Below are positions 16,551 through 24,006 of a stretch of 40,833 nucleotides of DNA, one piece after another. Position numbers and translations under genes: made by a program. Source of the DNA: Bacteroidales bacterium (GTDB taxonomy: Bacteria > Bacteroidota > Bacteroidia > Bacteroidales > VadinHA17); assembly GCA_019429325.1 (NCBI GenBank), contig JAHYJA010000007.1, positions 1 through 40,833 of the forward strand. Direction: 5' to 3'. The notes beneath the pieces were generated by a model. It had not been told where the DNA came from. It searched no databases and saw nothing but the letters and a program-made list of their open reading frames with translations. Each line of letters opens with the position of its first letter. Positions within the stretch are counted from its first letter, which is position 1.

Positions 16551-17276
16551 ATGTCAAGAACAAAAGAACAGCTCATAATTGAAAATAAGAAATTGCATTC
16601 ACGCCTGGTTGAAATTGAGGAGGCTCTTGCGGCAATCAGAAACGGAGAGGTGGATGCGATAATGGTTTCCGGAAAGAAGGGAGATCAAGTATATTCTATC
16701 AGTTCTGCCGAAACACCATACCGTACTTTCATAGAAGAGATGAGCGAAGGAGCAGTTACTCTATCAAAAGAGGGGACAATTCTCTATTGTAATCGTAGAT
16801 TTGCTGAGTTAGTTCAATCTCCATATAATAGGGTTATTGGCTCATCCCTCAAACATTTCATCACACCGGATGATAATCCAAAATTAGATTTCTTCCTGAC
16901 TCAACCGGCTCATGACAAACATGATGTTTTAATAGTATCCCTGAAAAACACTTTATATCTCAGACTGTCAATTCACTTTTTACCACCTTATCTGCAGGGA
17001 GATAATTACATACTCATAGCAACTGACATATCGGACCTGAAGAAAAAAGAGAGTGAGCTGAATGAAATAATTGTTAAGTTGGCAAACCACATAAATGCTT
17101 TACGGGCTTTACGTATCGAAAATATTAATGATACCCTGGATGTTGAAGGAAGAAAAAATAAATTAGAGACCGCAAATAAAAGACTGTATAAAGAAATCCT
17201 CAAACTAAACAGGTTGATAGAAAAATTAAAACAAAAGCAAAAGCAAAATAAATATCAAAAGAACGCAACTTCCTGA
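16551..17276 (+). CDS. PAS-domain coiled-coil protein lacking a kinase domain
   Basis: 241 residues. An N-terminal coiled coil (residues 1-30, ending ALAAIRNGEVDAIMV) precedes a PAS domain (about 53-165: AETPYRTFIEEMSEGAVTLS, GTILYCNRRFAELVQ, IGSSLKHFI, then YILIATDISDLK). A long Lys/Asn/Leu-rich coiled coil follows to the end. The N-terminal part looks like the sensor half of histidine kinases that accompany kaiC operons in other bacteria. No HisKA phosphoacceptor box or HATPase domain is present before the stop, so it cannot phosphorylate by itself. It may relay KaiC/KaiB state by protein contact or be the remains of a kinase. It lies 42 bp after kaiB 2. Confidence 0.8.
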   Translation: MSRTKEQLIIENKKLHSRLVEIEEALAAIRNGEVDAIMVSGKKGDQVYSISSAETPYRTFIEEMSEGAVTLSKEGTILYCNRRFAELVQSPYNRVIGSSLKHFITPDDNPKLDFFLTQPAHDKHDVLIVSLKNTLYLRLSIHFLPPYLQGDNYILIATDISDLKKKESELNEIIVKLANHINALRALRIENINDTLDVEGRKNKLETANKRLYKEILKLNRLIEKLKQKQKQNKYQKNATS

Positions 17277-17282
17277 TACAAT

Positions 17283-17353
17283 AGGTAGGTCAATCAGTTC
17301 CGCACACTCTTACATAATTTCCGGGAAAATTTACACCATTCACGTATTCTGGC
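17283..17353. repeat. 71-bp direct repeat, copy 2, with orphan site I
   Basis: Copy of 13646-13716 with three mismatches. It carries both half-sites (GTGAATGGTGTAAA 17343-17330 and GGAAATTATGTAAG ending 17309), but the -7 box reads TACCTATT instead of TACCTTTG because the homology ends there. Its minus-strand output would run antisense into the PAS gene. It abuts the stop of the receiver gene at 17355. Confidence 0.93.
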
Positions 17354-17354
17354 G

Positions 17355-17792
17355 CTAGATCTTTTCCATGTACCAGTTCAGTGCTTTTTCGATTTTCTGA
17401 TAATGAAAGATTGTTGTTATAGCTTTCTGCAGCCGGATAAAAGCAGTTTCACTTTTAACGATATAATCAAATGCCTGGTGTTTCATACAATTAACCGCAA
17501 CTTCAATTTTATCCTGGGAGGAGAGCATAATGACAGGTATGAGCGGATTAATGGTTTTTATCCTGTCGAGTGTTTCAAGACCGTTTATGGCATTCTGATC
17601 AACACTGTCGAGATGATAATCAAGGATAATAACATCGGGATTTTGTGAAATACTGACAAGACATTGTTCTCCGGTTGCAAAAGTTCTTATGTCCGACTCA
17701 GTAGTTTCTGAGAATTCAATCTCCAGTGATTTCAGGTACAAAGCATCGTCATCAACCAGAAAAAGCAGTATCTTTTTGTCGTTCTTTTTCAT
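17355..17792 (-). CDS. Single-domain response regulator (receiver only)
   Basis: 145 residues forming one receiver domain: acidic pocket Asp14-Asp15 in FLVDDD, phosphoacceptor Asp58 in IILDY, Ser91-Ser92 in VIMLSSQD and Lys113 in YIVKSE. After the receiver there is only a short helix (ITTIFHYQKIEKALNWYMEKI) and no DNA-binding domain. It overlaps the 3' end of the upstream kinase remnant by 41 bp, which suggests the two were once one hybrid kinase or a tight pair. It could act by protein contact or as a phosphate sink. Its partner kinase here is not functional, so the signal must come from elsewhere. Confidence 0.85.
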   Translation of the reverse strand: MKKNDKKILLFLVDDDALYLKSLEIEFSETTESDIRTFATGEQCLVSISQNPDVIILDYHLDSVDQNAINGLETLDRIKTINPLIPVIMLSSQDKIEVAVNCMKHQAFDYIVKSETAFIRLQKAITTIFHYQKIEKALNWYMEKI

Positions 17793-18204
17793 GAATTTTT
17801 GGTTCAGACAGATGAAGCATAGCCGATATTGATGCAGCTATTCTGAATGGGGTCTGTTCAAATACCATTTTCCCCGAATCAACTTTTGCGAGGTCAAGTA
17901 TGTCATCGATCAGCACGGTTAAAGCATCACCGCTCAGCTTTCCGTCGCGTATGGTTAAAGGGAAATCTGCAACGAAACCTTCACTGAAAACTTGTTTGTA
18001 AACGTCACGCGCTTTTTCAGGTTCTGTAAAATATTCGAAAAAATCTGTACCGATCAGATCCTCCCGGGTTACTTCCGTTATGTCAACGGAAGCTTTGTTT
18101 ATATCGGTTATTTTCCCTTCGGGACTAATGGTGAACAGCGGATCAAGACTCGCTTCAATCAGACTTCTGGCATATTGAGATTCCCGGCCTTTCAATGTTC
18201 CCAT
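17752..18204 (-). pseudogene. Hybrid histidine kinase remnant: PAS domain joined to the end of HisKA
   Basis: 150 residues. Residues 10-88 are a PAS domain (YARSLIEASLDPLFTISPEG, then TREDLIGTDFFEYFTEPEKA). At about residue 88-91 the sequence jumps to SGDALTVLIDDILDLAKVDSGKMVFEQ, which in full-length Bacteroidota hybrid kinases lies about 20 residues after the phosphoacceptor helix. The PAS C-terminus, the linker and the SHEIRTP His box are missing, and the HATPase domain is lost after residue 140. This looks like an in-frame internal deletion plus a truncation, so it cannot autophosphorylate. The protein may still be made, because the frame is intact and site J lies upstream. Confidence 0.75.
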
Positions 18205-18287
18205 AATGATTTATTTTGATCCCTGTGTTTAACTACGGAGATTAAAGGACACATGTTCCATTTAATTCCTAAATGAACAGCAGATGG

Positions 18288-18351
18288 CAAAGTTATGGGA
18301 AGGTGGGGGCCTCAGAGTTACATAATTCTGATTAAATATTACATGATCTGC
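18288..18351 (-). promoter_or_regulatory. Direct-repeat promoter, site J (drives kinase remnant and receiver)
   Basis: On the minus strand: GCAGATCATGTAAT (18351-18338), AGAATTATGTAAC (18329-18317), 21 bp, perfect TAACTTTG (18295-18288). Half-site 1 overlaps the last codons of the AraC-type gene. Confidence 0.7.
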
Positions 18352-18908
18352 ATATTTTCCGAAGAAGGCCTCTGTTTGCGTTTAAGATTTTTGAAGTGTG
18401 ATGGAGTAAGCCCTGTCATTTTCTTAAACTGGTTTGACAGGTGTGCCACACTGCTGTAATGCAGTTTCCATGCAATTTCTGTAAGATTGAGATCATCATA
18501 TACCAGAAGTTCTTTTACTCTTTCGATTTTACTGGTAAGGTAAAATTTCTCAATAGTGACCCCTTTAACTTCTGAAAAAAGATTGGAAAGGTAAGTGTAA
18601 TTATGATTAAGTTTTTCGCTCAGGTAATCGGAAAGGTTTGTTTTTATCTGGTCCGTATTGTAATGCACCAGTTCAATGATAAGATTCTTAATCTTTTCGA
18701 CCATAATGTTTTTCTTATCATCCAGCAGTTCCAGCCCTATCTCTTTCAGCGAATTACTCAGTGTCTCCCTTTGCTCATCTGAGAGCTCCTCCATTATTTC
18801 AGTCTCACCAAGTTCAACTTTAGTGTGATGCAAACCGAGTTTTTCCAGCTCGTATTTGACTACGATCTGGCATCGGATGCAAACCATATTTTTAATGTAT
18901 AGCTTCAA
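18339..18908 (-). CDS. AraC-family regulator with heavy-metal-associated-like CxxC N-terminal domain
   Basis: 189 residues. Residues 1-75 look like a heavy-metal-associated (HMA) fold: LYIKNMVCIRCQIVVKYELEKLGL with Cys10 and Cys13, then VELGETEIMEELSDEQ. The C-terminal 95 residues are an AraC-type double helix-turn-helix (YLSNLFSEVKGVTIEKF, LVYDDLNLTEIAWKLHYSSVAHLSNQFKKMTGLTPSHF). No sensor domain other than the HMA-like part is visible, so it may respond to a metal or thiol signal. It is a recurring Bacteroidota architecture. It has its own housekeeping promoter at 18943-18973. AraC proteins commonly bind direct repeats about 21 bp apart, which is the spacing of sites A-J, making it the leading local candidate regulator (inference). 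Confidence 0.88.
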   Translation of the reverse strand: MKLYIKNMVCIRCQIVVKYELEKLGLHHTKVELGETEIMEELSDEQRETLSNSLKEIGLELLDDKKNIMVEKIKNLIIELVHYNTDQIKTNLSDYLSEKLNHNYTYLSNLFSEVKGVTIEKFYLTSKIERVKELLVYDDLNLTEIAWKLHYSSVAHLSNQFKKMTGLTPSHFKNLKRKQRPSSENMQIM

Positions 18909-18942
18909 TAGCTATATTTCCCCTGATAAGTGTATAATAAAT

Positions 18943-18973
18943 CAAAGTTAAAAATAATATCCAATAAATCAAA
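18943..18973 (-). promoter_or_regulatory. Canonical Bacteroidota promoter for the AraC-type gene
   Basis: On the minus strand TTTG (18973-18970), exactly 19 bp, then TAACTTTG (18950-18943): a perfect match to TTTG-N19-TAnnTTTG. The 5' leader is about 30 bp. No direct-repeat half-sites accompany it. Confidence 0.75.
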
Positions 18974-19066
18974 AAACTAATGATCGATCACACTTTGCCC
19001 GAACATGCTTTTGGAGTATCTTCGTATCCTCAGCCGGGATGCGGTAAAAATTTAAGCAAGGCAGGC

Positions 19067-22039
19067 ATGCATAAACTTCTTGAATATAACATCAGGCACT
19101 ATCTGCTCTTATTTCTCACCATTTTCCCGCCCTTTCACGATGCTTCATCGCAGGAATATTTCCAGCAGGAGGTAAATTACAGGATTCAGGTTACACTTAA
19201 CGACACCAGACATGAACTTAATGGCTTCGAGTCAGTTGAGTACATTAACAAATCTCCTGACACTCTGGAATTTTTATATTTTCATCTGTGGCCGAATGCG
19301 TATTCGAACAATAAAACCGCATTAGCCAGGCAGATATTCGAAATGAGGGGTAAGGGGAGACTGTTTAATGATCCGGAGCTGAGAGGATTTATTGATTCCC
19401 TTGATTTCAGGGCAGACGGAAAACAGGTTAAGTGGTACTTGCTCCCCGGGTCTCCTGATATCTGCAGGATCATCCCTGATAAGCCCCTGAAGCCGGGAGA
19501 CACGGTTTACATTACAACGCCTTTTCTTGTAAAGATCCCGAAGGGAGTCACTTCACGCTTAGGACATATAGGGGAGTCATACCAGATTACCCAGTGGTAT
19601 CCCAAACCGGCAGTTTACGACAGATCGGGATGGCATCCGATGCCATATCTCGATCAGGCTGAATTCTATTCGGAGTTTGGCACATTCGATGTAACCATTA
19701 CCCTGCCTTCCAATTATATCGTGGGAGCAACAGGCAACCTGCAGAATGAAGAGGAAAGGAGATTCCTCGATTCACTTTCTTCAGATGCTCACCGGATGAT
19801 AAATCCCGGTTATGGAGGATTGAGTTTCCCTCCATCCTCCCCTCATATGAAGACATTGCGTTACACTGAAAATCAGATACATGATTTTGCCTGGTTTGCT
19901 GACAAGAGATTCAACGTCAGGAAGGGAAGCGTTGTTCTGCCTGAATCAGAGAGGAAAGTAACAACATGGGCTATGTTCACACTTCAGGAAGCTTATCTCT
20001 GGGAGAAGGCCGTCTCATACATCGACAGCGCTGTCCTGGCCTTTTCAGGATGGATCGGAGATTATCCCTACAATACATTTACTGCCGTTCAGAGTGCCCT
20101 CAATTCCGGAGCAGGGATGGAATATCCGGGTCTGACGGTTATTGGTCTTGCAGGAGATCCTTACCTGCTGGAACAGGTGCTGGTCCATGAGCTGTGTCAC
20201 AGCTGGTTTTACAGTGCGGTTGGATCTGATGAAAGAAGATTCCCTTACATGGACGAAAGCATCGCCAGCGCTTACGAGTCAAGATATCTGGATGAAAAGT
20301 ATCCCGGAAAGAAATTCTGGGAAATTGGTTTCAGGAACATCAAGCTGGCAAAATTTTTCCGGATCGATGAATTACCGTTGTCGCGAATTCAGGAGCTCGA
20401 TTGGATTATCCCGGCCCGCAGGAACCTGGAACAGCCTGTTAACCTTCCGGCTACTGACTACGGCTACGATAATTACGGCAGTATGGTCTATTTCAAAGCC
20501 GCCCATGGTTTCAACTATCTGCAGGCTTATCTCGGAGAGTCCCTCTATGACTCCATTATGCAGGATTATTACCGGACATGGAAATACAGGCACCCTTTGC
20601 CGGAAGATCTCAGGGCAATCTTCGAATCTCATACGACGAAAAACCTTTCATGGTTCTTTGACGATTTCCTCGGTACAACCAGGCGGCTTGATTACGGGAT
20701 TGTACGCCTTAAGGATAACCAGCTGCTTATCAGAAACAGGGGAGAGTTAAATGGACCACTGTTATTAGCCGGATTAACCGGAGATTCAATCTGTTCAGAA
20801 AAATGGATGGAAGGGTTTGCCGGAAAGAAATGGATAGATATACCATGGTGCAATAGTTCTGAAATAAAGATAGATCCGGAACACATAATGACCGAGTTGT
20901 ACCGGCTCAACAATAACATACGGACATCAGGCCTCTTCAGGAGAACCGATCCCTTTCATCTCCGGTTCCTGTATACTGTTGAAGATATTGATTCAAGATC
21001 GCTGTTATATTTTCCTGCCCTTAACTGGAACAGTACGGATGGCTTTATGGCAGGTATGGTGTTGAATAACGGAACGCTCATACCCAAACCTGTGGAATAT
21101 ATTCTTATTCCTTTGTACACATTTCACAATCAGAAGTTTGCCGGATACGGAAAAATATTGTTCAACATAACTCCATATAACAATCCGGTCAGGATAGCAA
21201 CATTAATTCTTGAAGGGGAACAGTTTGGGGCGCCTGGCGATCAGAGCTACAGGAAAGCAAAAGTTGGACTGGACCTTGGATTCAGACCCGGCAATATGGT
21301 TAATCCGGTCAATCATAAGGTTTTTGGGTATTATCTGGCGGCATCGGACCTTCGTCAGATTGAGCTCCTTGTGCCGGCAGGGATGAGCTCATTCATGCAG
21401 ATCGGATATGTTGTGGAACGGCCCGGTAAAATCAATCCCTTTACGCTGACGGTTTCTTATGAATCAGGGAAGTCGTATCAGAAGAGTTCAGCGGAGTACA
21501 ACTATCTGTATAGTTATTATGGAAGGAACCAGGGGCTGGGTATAAGGTTTTTTGCCGGAACCATGCTGAAAAACAGAAACACGCATCCCTTCTATGGTTT
21601 TTCCCCGGGCGGACGGAGCGGACGTGAACTGTATCTGTATCAGGGGTTATATCCCGATCGTTTCAGCGAGGCTCAGAAAACATTCTGGTCGAGACAGATG
21701 AGCCTGTCTGAAGGAGGACTGGTTTCTCCCGTCAATGACATCCTCGGGTACAGCCGCTGGCTTATGTCGTTGTCTGTTACGAGCAGTTTGCCGGAGAAAA
21801 TTTCCTGGATTCCGGTCAAACCATTCATTAACCTGTTATTGAACGATCATGCAGGCGTAGAATCAGAAGGATTTCCACTCTTCCTTGAGGCTGGAATCAA
21901 GGCTGGCATAAACAACTTTTTCGAGATATACCTGCCTCTGATTGTGTCTGAAAACATTGCATCCGTAACCGGAACATTTAAGGACAGGATCCGCTTTGTT
22001 TTCACTCTCGGTCTGATCGATCCTTTCAGGTTGAAATAG
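19067..22039 (+). CDS. M1-family metallopeptidase, secreted
   Basis: 990 residues from the ATG at 19067, chosen because it opens a signal peptide (HKLLEYNIRHYLLLFLTIFPPF, cleavage near DASSQE); the longer frame to 18980 has none. The zinc site is HELCH at residues 374-378 (nucleotides about 20186-20200), followed by the downstream Glu in DESIASAYESRY. This is the HExxH-N18-E gluzincin arrangement, with a GAGMEYPG aminopeptidase-type motif before it. The N-terminal beta domain (ESVEYINKSPDTLEFLYFHLWPNAY) is as in Bacteroidota M1-like peptidases. The C-terminal 350 residues look like beta-barrel or structural repeats rather than an ERAP domain. It is probably periplasmic or surface exposed and divergent from the AraC-type gene. 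Confidence 0.85.
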   Translation: MHKLLEYNIRHYLLLFLTIFPPFHDASSQEYFQQEVNYRIQVTLNDTRHELNGFESVEYINKSPDTLEFLYFHLWPNAYSNNKTALARQIFEMRGKGRLFNDPELRGFIDSLDFRADGKQVKWYLLPGSPDICRIIPDKPLKPGDTVYITTPFLVKIPKGVTSRLGHIGESYQITQWYPKPAVYDRSGWHPMPYLDQAEFYSEFGTFDVTITLPSNYIVGATGNLQNEEERRFLDSLSSDAHRMINPGYGGLSFPPSSPHMKTLRYTENQIHDFAWFADKRFNVRKGSVVLPESERKVTTWAMFTLQEAYLWEKAVSYIDSAVLAFSGWIGDYPYNTFTAVQSALNSGAGMEYPGLTVIGLAGDPYLLEQVLVHELCHSWFYSAVGSDERRFPYMDESIASAYESRYLDEKYPGKKFWEIGFRNIKLAKFFRIDELPLSRIQELDWIIPARRNLEQPVNLPATDYGYDNYGSMVYFKAAHGFNYLQAYLGESLYDSIMQDYYRTWKYRHPLPEDLRAIFESHTTKNLSWFFDDFLGTTRRLDYGIVRLKDNQLLIRNRGELNGPLLLAGLTGDSICSEKWMEGFAGKKWIDIPWCNSSEIKIDPEHIMTELYRLNNNIRTSGLFRRTDPFHLRFLYTVEDIDSRSLLYFPALNWNSTDGFMAGMVLNNGTLIPKPVEYILIPLYTFHNQKFAGYGKILFNITPYNNPVRIATLILEGEQFGAPGDQSYRKAKVGLDLGFRPGNMVNPVNHKVFGYYLAASDLRQIELLVPAGMSSFMQIGYVVERPGKINPFTLTVSYESGKSYQKSSAEYNYLYSYYGRNQGLGIRFFAGTMLKNRNTHPFYGFSPGGRSGRELYLYQGLYPDRFSEAQKTFWSRQMSLSEGGLVSPVNDILGYSRWLMSLSVTSSLPEKISWIPVKPFINLLLNDHAGVESEGFPLFLEAGIKAGINNFFEIYLPLIVSENIASVTGTFKDRIRFVFTLGLIDPFRLK

Positions 22040-22090
22040 CGGAGAAAAACCTTCACTCTGCACCTTGAGTCGAAAGCAACGGGGAGGCTT

Positions 22091-23431
22091 TTAAGATCTG
22101 CGGATCATTTCACTTTCAGGCAGACCAAATTCTTCTTTAAGCTCAATGCCAAGCGATTTAAGTTCATCAAGGACCGGATTATAGATCTCTGGCAGTACCG
22201 GTCTGTAAACACCAGCCAGACTGATCCTGTTCTCAAGAATCATCCTGACAGCTATCGCAGCAGGAAGAGCGACCGTGCGGGCAATTGAGGTGTTCGTAGC
22301 AGGCGTGCCGAAATCAACCATCCCCGATTTGATAACCTCTTTAGAACCATCCGGATAGACTGCCAGGAATATATGCTGAAGGACAACCATGTCACGTTCA
22401 TTGGCAGCCAGTAACATTTTCTGTATCATCCGGTCCGATGTGATCTCAAAAGGTGTTGTTTTCGTATAGGCCAGCTTCTCGTCAGTGAAAAAGCCGAGCC
22501 AATCAAGCGATCTTATCGCTGGTGAATCAGTATGCAGGCCAAGCTTTCCGGCAATGCTTTCCCTGACGTTGTCAGTTTCAATGCCCGCCCTCTCAGCAAT
22601 AAAACCTGCATAGGACATGCCTGAATAATTTCCGGTACTATTATCCAGCATATTAAGGCTCTTCATTGCATCTATTGTCTCGCACCATCCCTTATACCTG
22701 AAGGTTCCCCTGTACATGGTCCTTGCCCCGGGGATGCCATAAATATCAATATAACTGATTGAATCCCTGTTCGGATATACCTCGAGCTCACCTACTCCGG
22801 GAAAGAAATATCCGAATCTGTCCTTAAAAAGATTTTCAGCCTCAACCCGGACCTTCATACCATTCTTAAGATAGAGCGCGCTGTTCATGCCGGCCATGAT
22901 TACTCCTTTTGGGCTCCACGAGAACTTGTACCCCAGCGGATTATCAGCCGCCTCCGGAGCCGGCAGTGCTCCGCAAAGGGAATAGAACTCCTCAACTTCT
23001 CCTCTTTTCCTGTGAATATGATCTATTATCCTCATGGCACTCATATGGTCGATCCCCGGATCAAGGCCGGTCTCATTCAGGATCATTACATCCGCCTTCA
23101 CCGCTTCCTCGTGCAGGGCTTGCATTTCCGGCTGGACATAAGAAGTGGTGACAAGCGGCTTGCGGTGACTTATGCAGATCCTGGCAACGTCAGTATGATA
23201 CCGGTACGGCAGGAGAGATACTGTAATGTCATTTCCCTCCACCAGCCGGTTAAGGGTATCAGTATCATCCATCGACCAGCGCAGTGACGATCCGCAGGGA
23301 TGTCCTGCTATCATCCTGTCGGCCTTCTCCCTTGTGGAGGTCGCGATCTTAACCCTGAAATCCCTTTCAAGAAGATATTCTACCATAGGCTTCACTACAA
23401 GCCCTGCACCAAGGATAAGGATCTTTTTCAT
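22091..23431 (-). CDS. Saccharopine dehydrogenase (LYS9-type) family enzyme
   Basis: 446 residues. An N-terminal Rossmann domain begins ILGAGLVVKPMVEYLL (GxGxxxxP), followed by a substrate-binding region with VTTSYVQPEM, LNETGLDPGIDHMSAM, the conserved catalytic-region run of saccharopine reductases, and KFSWSPKGVIMAG. It is as close to the LYS9 type as bacterial homologues usually are. In Bacteroidota such proteins may take part in lysine degradation or in other amino-acid reductase reactions, so the exact substrate is uncertain. It lies convergent to the peptidase gene with a 51-bp gap and no operon partner. Confidence 0.88.
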   Translation of the reverse strand: MKKILILGAGLVVKPMVEYLLERDFRVKIATSTREKADRMIAGHPCGSSLRWSMDDTDTLNRLVEGNDITVSLLPYRYHTDVARICISHRKPLVTTSYVQPEMQALHEEAVKADVMILNETGLDPGIDHMSAMRIIDHIHRKRGEVEEFYSLCGALPAPEAADNPLGYKFSWSPKGVIMAGMNSALYLKNGMKVRVEAENLFKDRFGYFFPGVGELEVYPNRDSISYIDIYGIPGARTMYRGTFRYKGWCETIDAMKSLNMLDNSTGNYSGMSYAGFIAERAGIETDNVRESIAGKLGLHTDSPAIRSLDWLGFFTDEKLAYTKTTPFEITSDRMIQKMLLAANERDMVVLQHIFLAVYPDGSKEVIKSGMVDFGTPATNTSIARTVALPAAIAVRMILENRISLAGVYRPVLPEIYNPVLDELKSLGIELKEEFGLPESEMIRRS

Positions 23432-23528
23432 CGGGAGATGGATTAAGGAACTAATTAAAACAAGATAGTGAAGTATTAGGGAATTTGCAAGGAGGTTTAT
23501 CAGAATGCTTCTGACACTGTAAAACCCC

Positions 23529-23823
23529 GACCCCCCCTGCCCCCCCTGAGAGAGGGGGGGAATACGCTGGACTTAAGGTAATTAGTAATAGCCGCAGAGG
23601 ATTACCCCCCTGCCAGGGGGGGTGACACGCGTAAGCGTGTCGGGGGGTCTATCCTGATGACAATCCGGAAGAAGAATTCAGCAAGGTTTGTAATGTGGCG
23701 GCACCCCCCCTGCCCCCCCTGAGAGAGGGGGGGGAATATGCTGGACTTAAGGTAATTAGTAATAGCCGCAGAGGATTACCCCCCTGCCAGGGGGGGTGAC
23801 ACGCGTAAGCGTGTCGGGGGGTC
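23529..23823. repeat. Duplicated ~121-bp GC-run element with inverted ends
   Basis: Copies at 23529-23649 and 23702-23823 (period 173-174 bp) differ by one C/T and by G-run length. Each starts ACCCCCCC and ends GGGGGGTC; copy 1 has the full inverted pair GACCCCCC/GGGGGGTC. Inside each are a CCCCCTGCCAGGGGG hairpin and the perfect stem GACACGC-GTAA-GCGTGTC (copy 1: 23624-23641). The rest of 23432-24006 holds the 23951 promoter element and no gene. Confidence 0.85.
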
Positions 23824-23950
23824 TAAGATTATCCAGAATCCTGAAGAGCTCTTTCCCGGGAAATGTGCAGAGAGTAAAATGGAAGCAACATGATCTGTTC
23901 ATATTTATGAACAAAATTCTAAAAGGGTTCTTATTATATCCCCTTCAGTG

Positions 23951-23958
23951 TATCTTTG
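23951..23958 (+). promoter_or_regulatory. -7 box upstream of mutS
   Basis: TATCTTTG matches TAnnTTTG perfectly and lies 49 bp before the mutS start at 24007. No TTTG is seen 19 bp upstream. A possible TTG start at 23956 falls inside it and is therefore excluded. Confidence 0.5.
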
Positions 23959-24006
23959 TCATTAACTGTTGAACATTGTAAACCAGTAAAACATTTTCGC
24001 TGCCGG

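Noticed and set aside
1231-18351. Reading the TGTGA in the sites as CRP/FNR boxes
   Set aside because: No TCACA partner is found at the palindromic distance; the elements repeat in direct orientation at 21 bp.
23956-24006. TTG start for mutS
   Set aside because: It lies inside a TATCTTTG -7 box; MutS homology begins after 24007.
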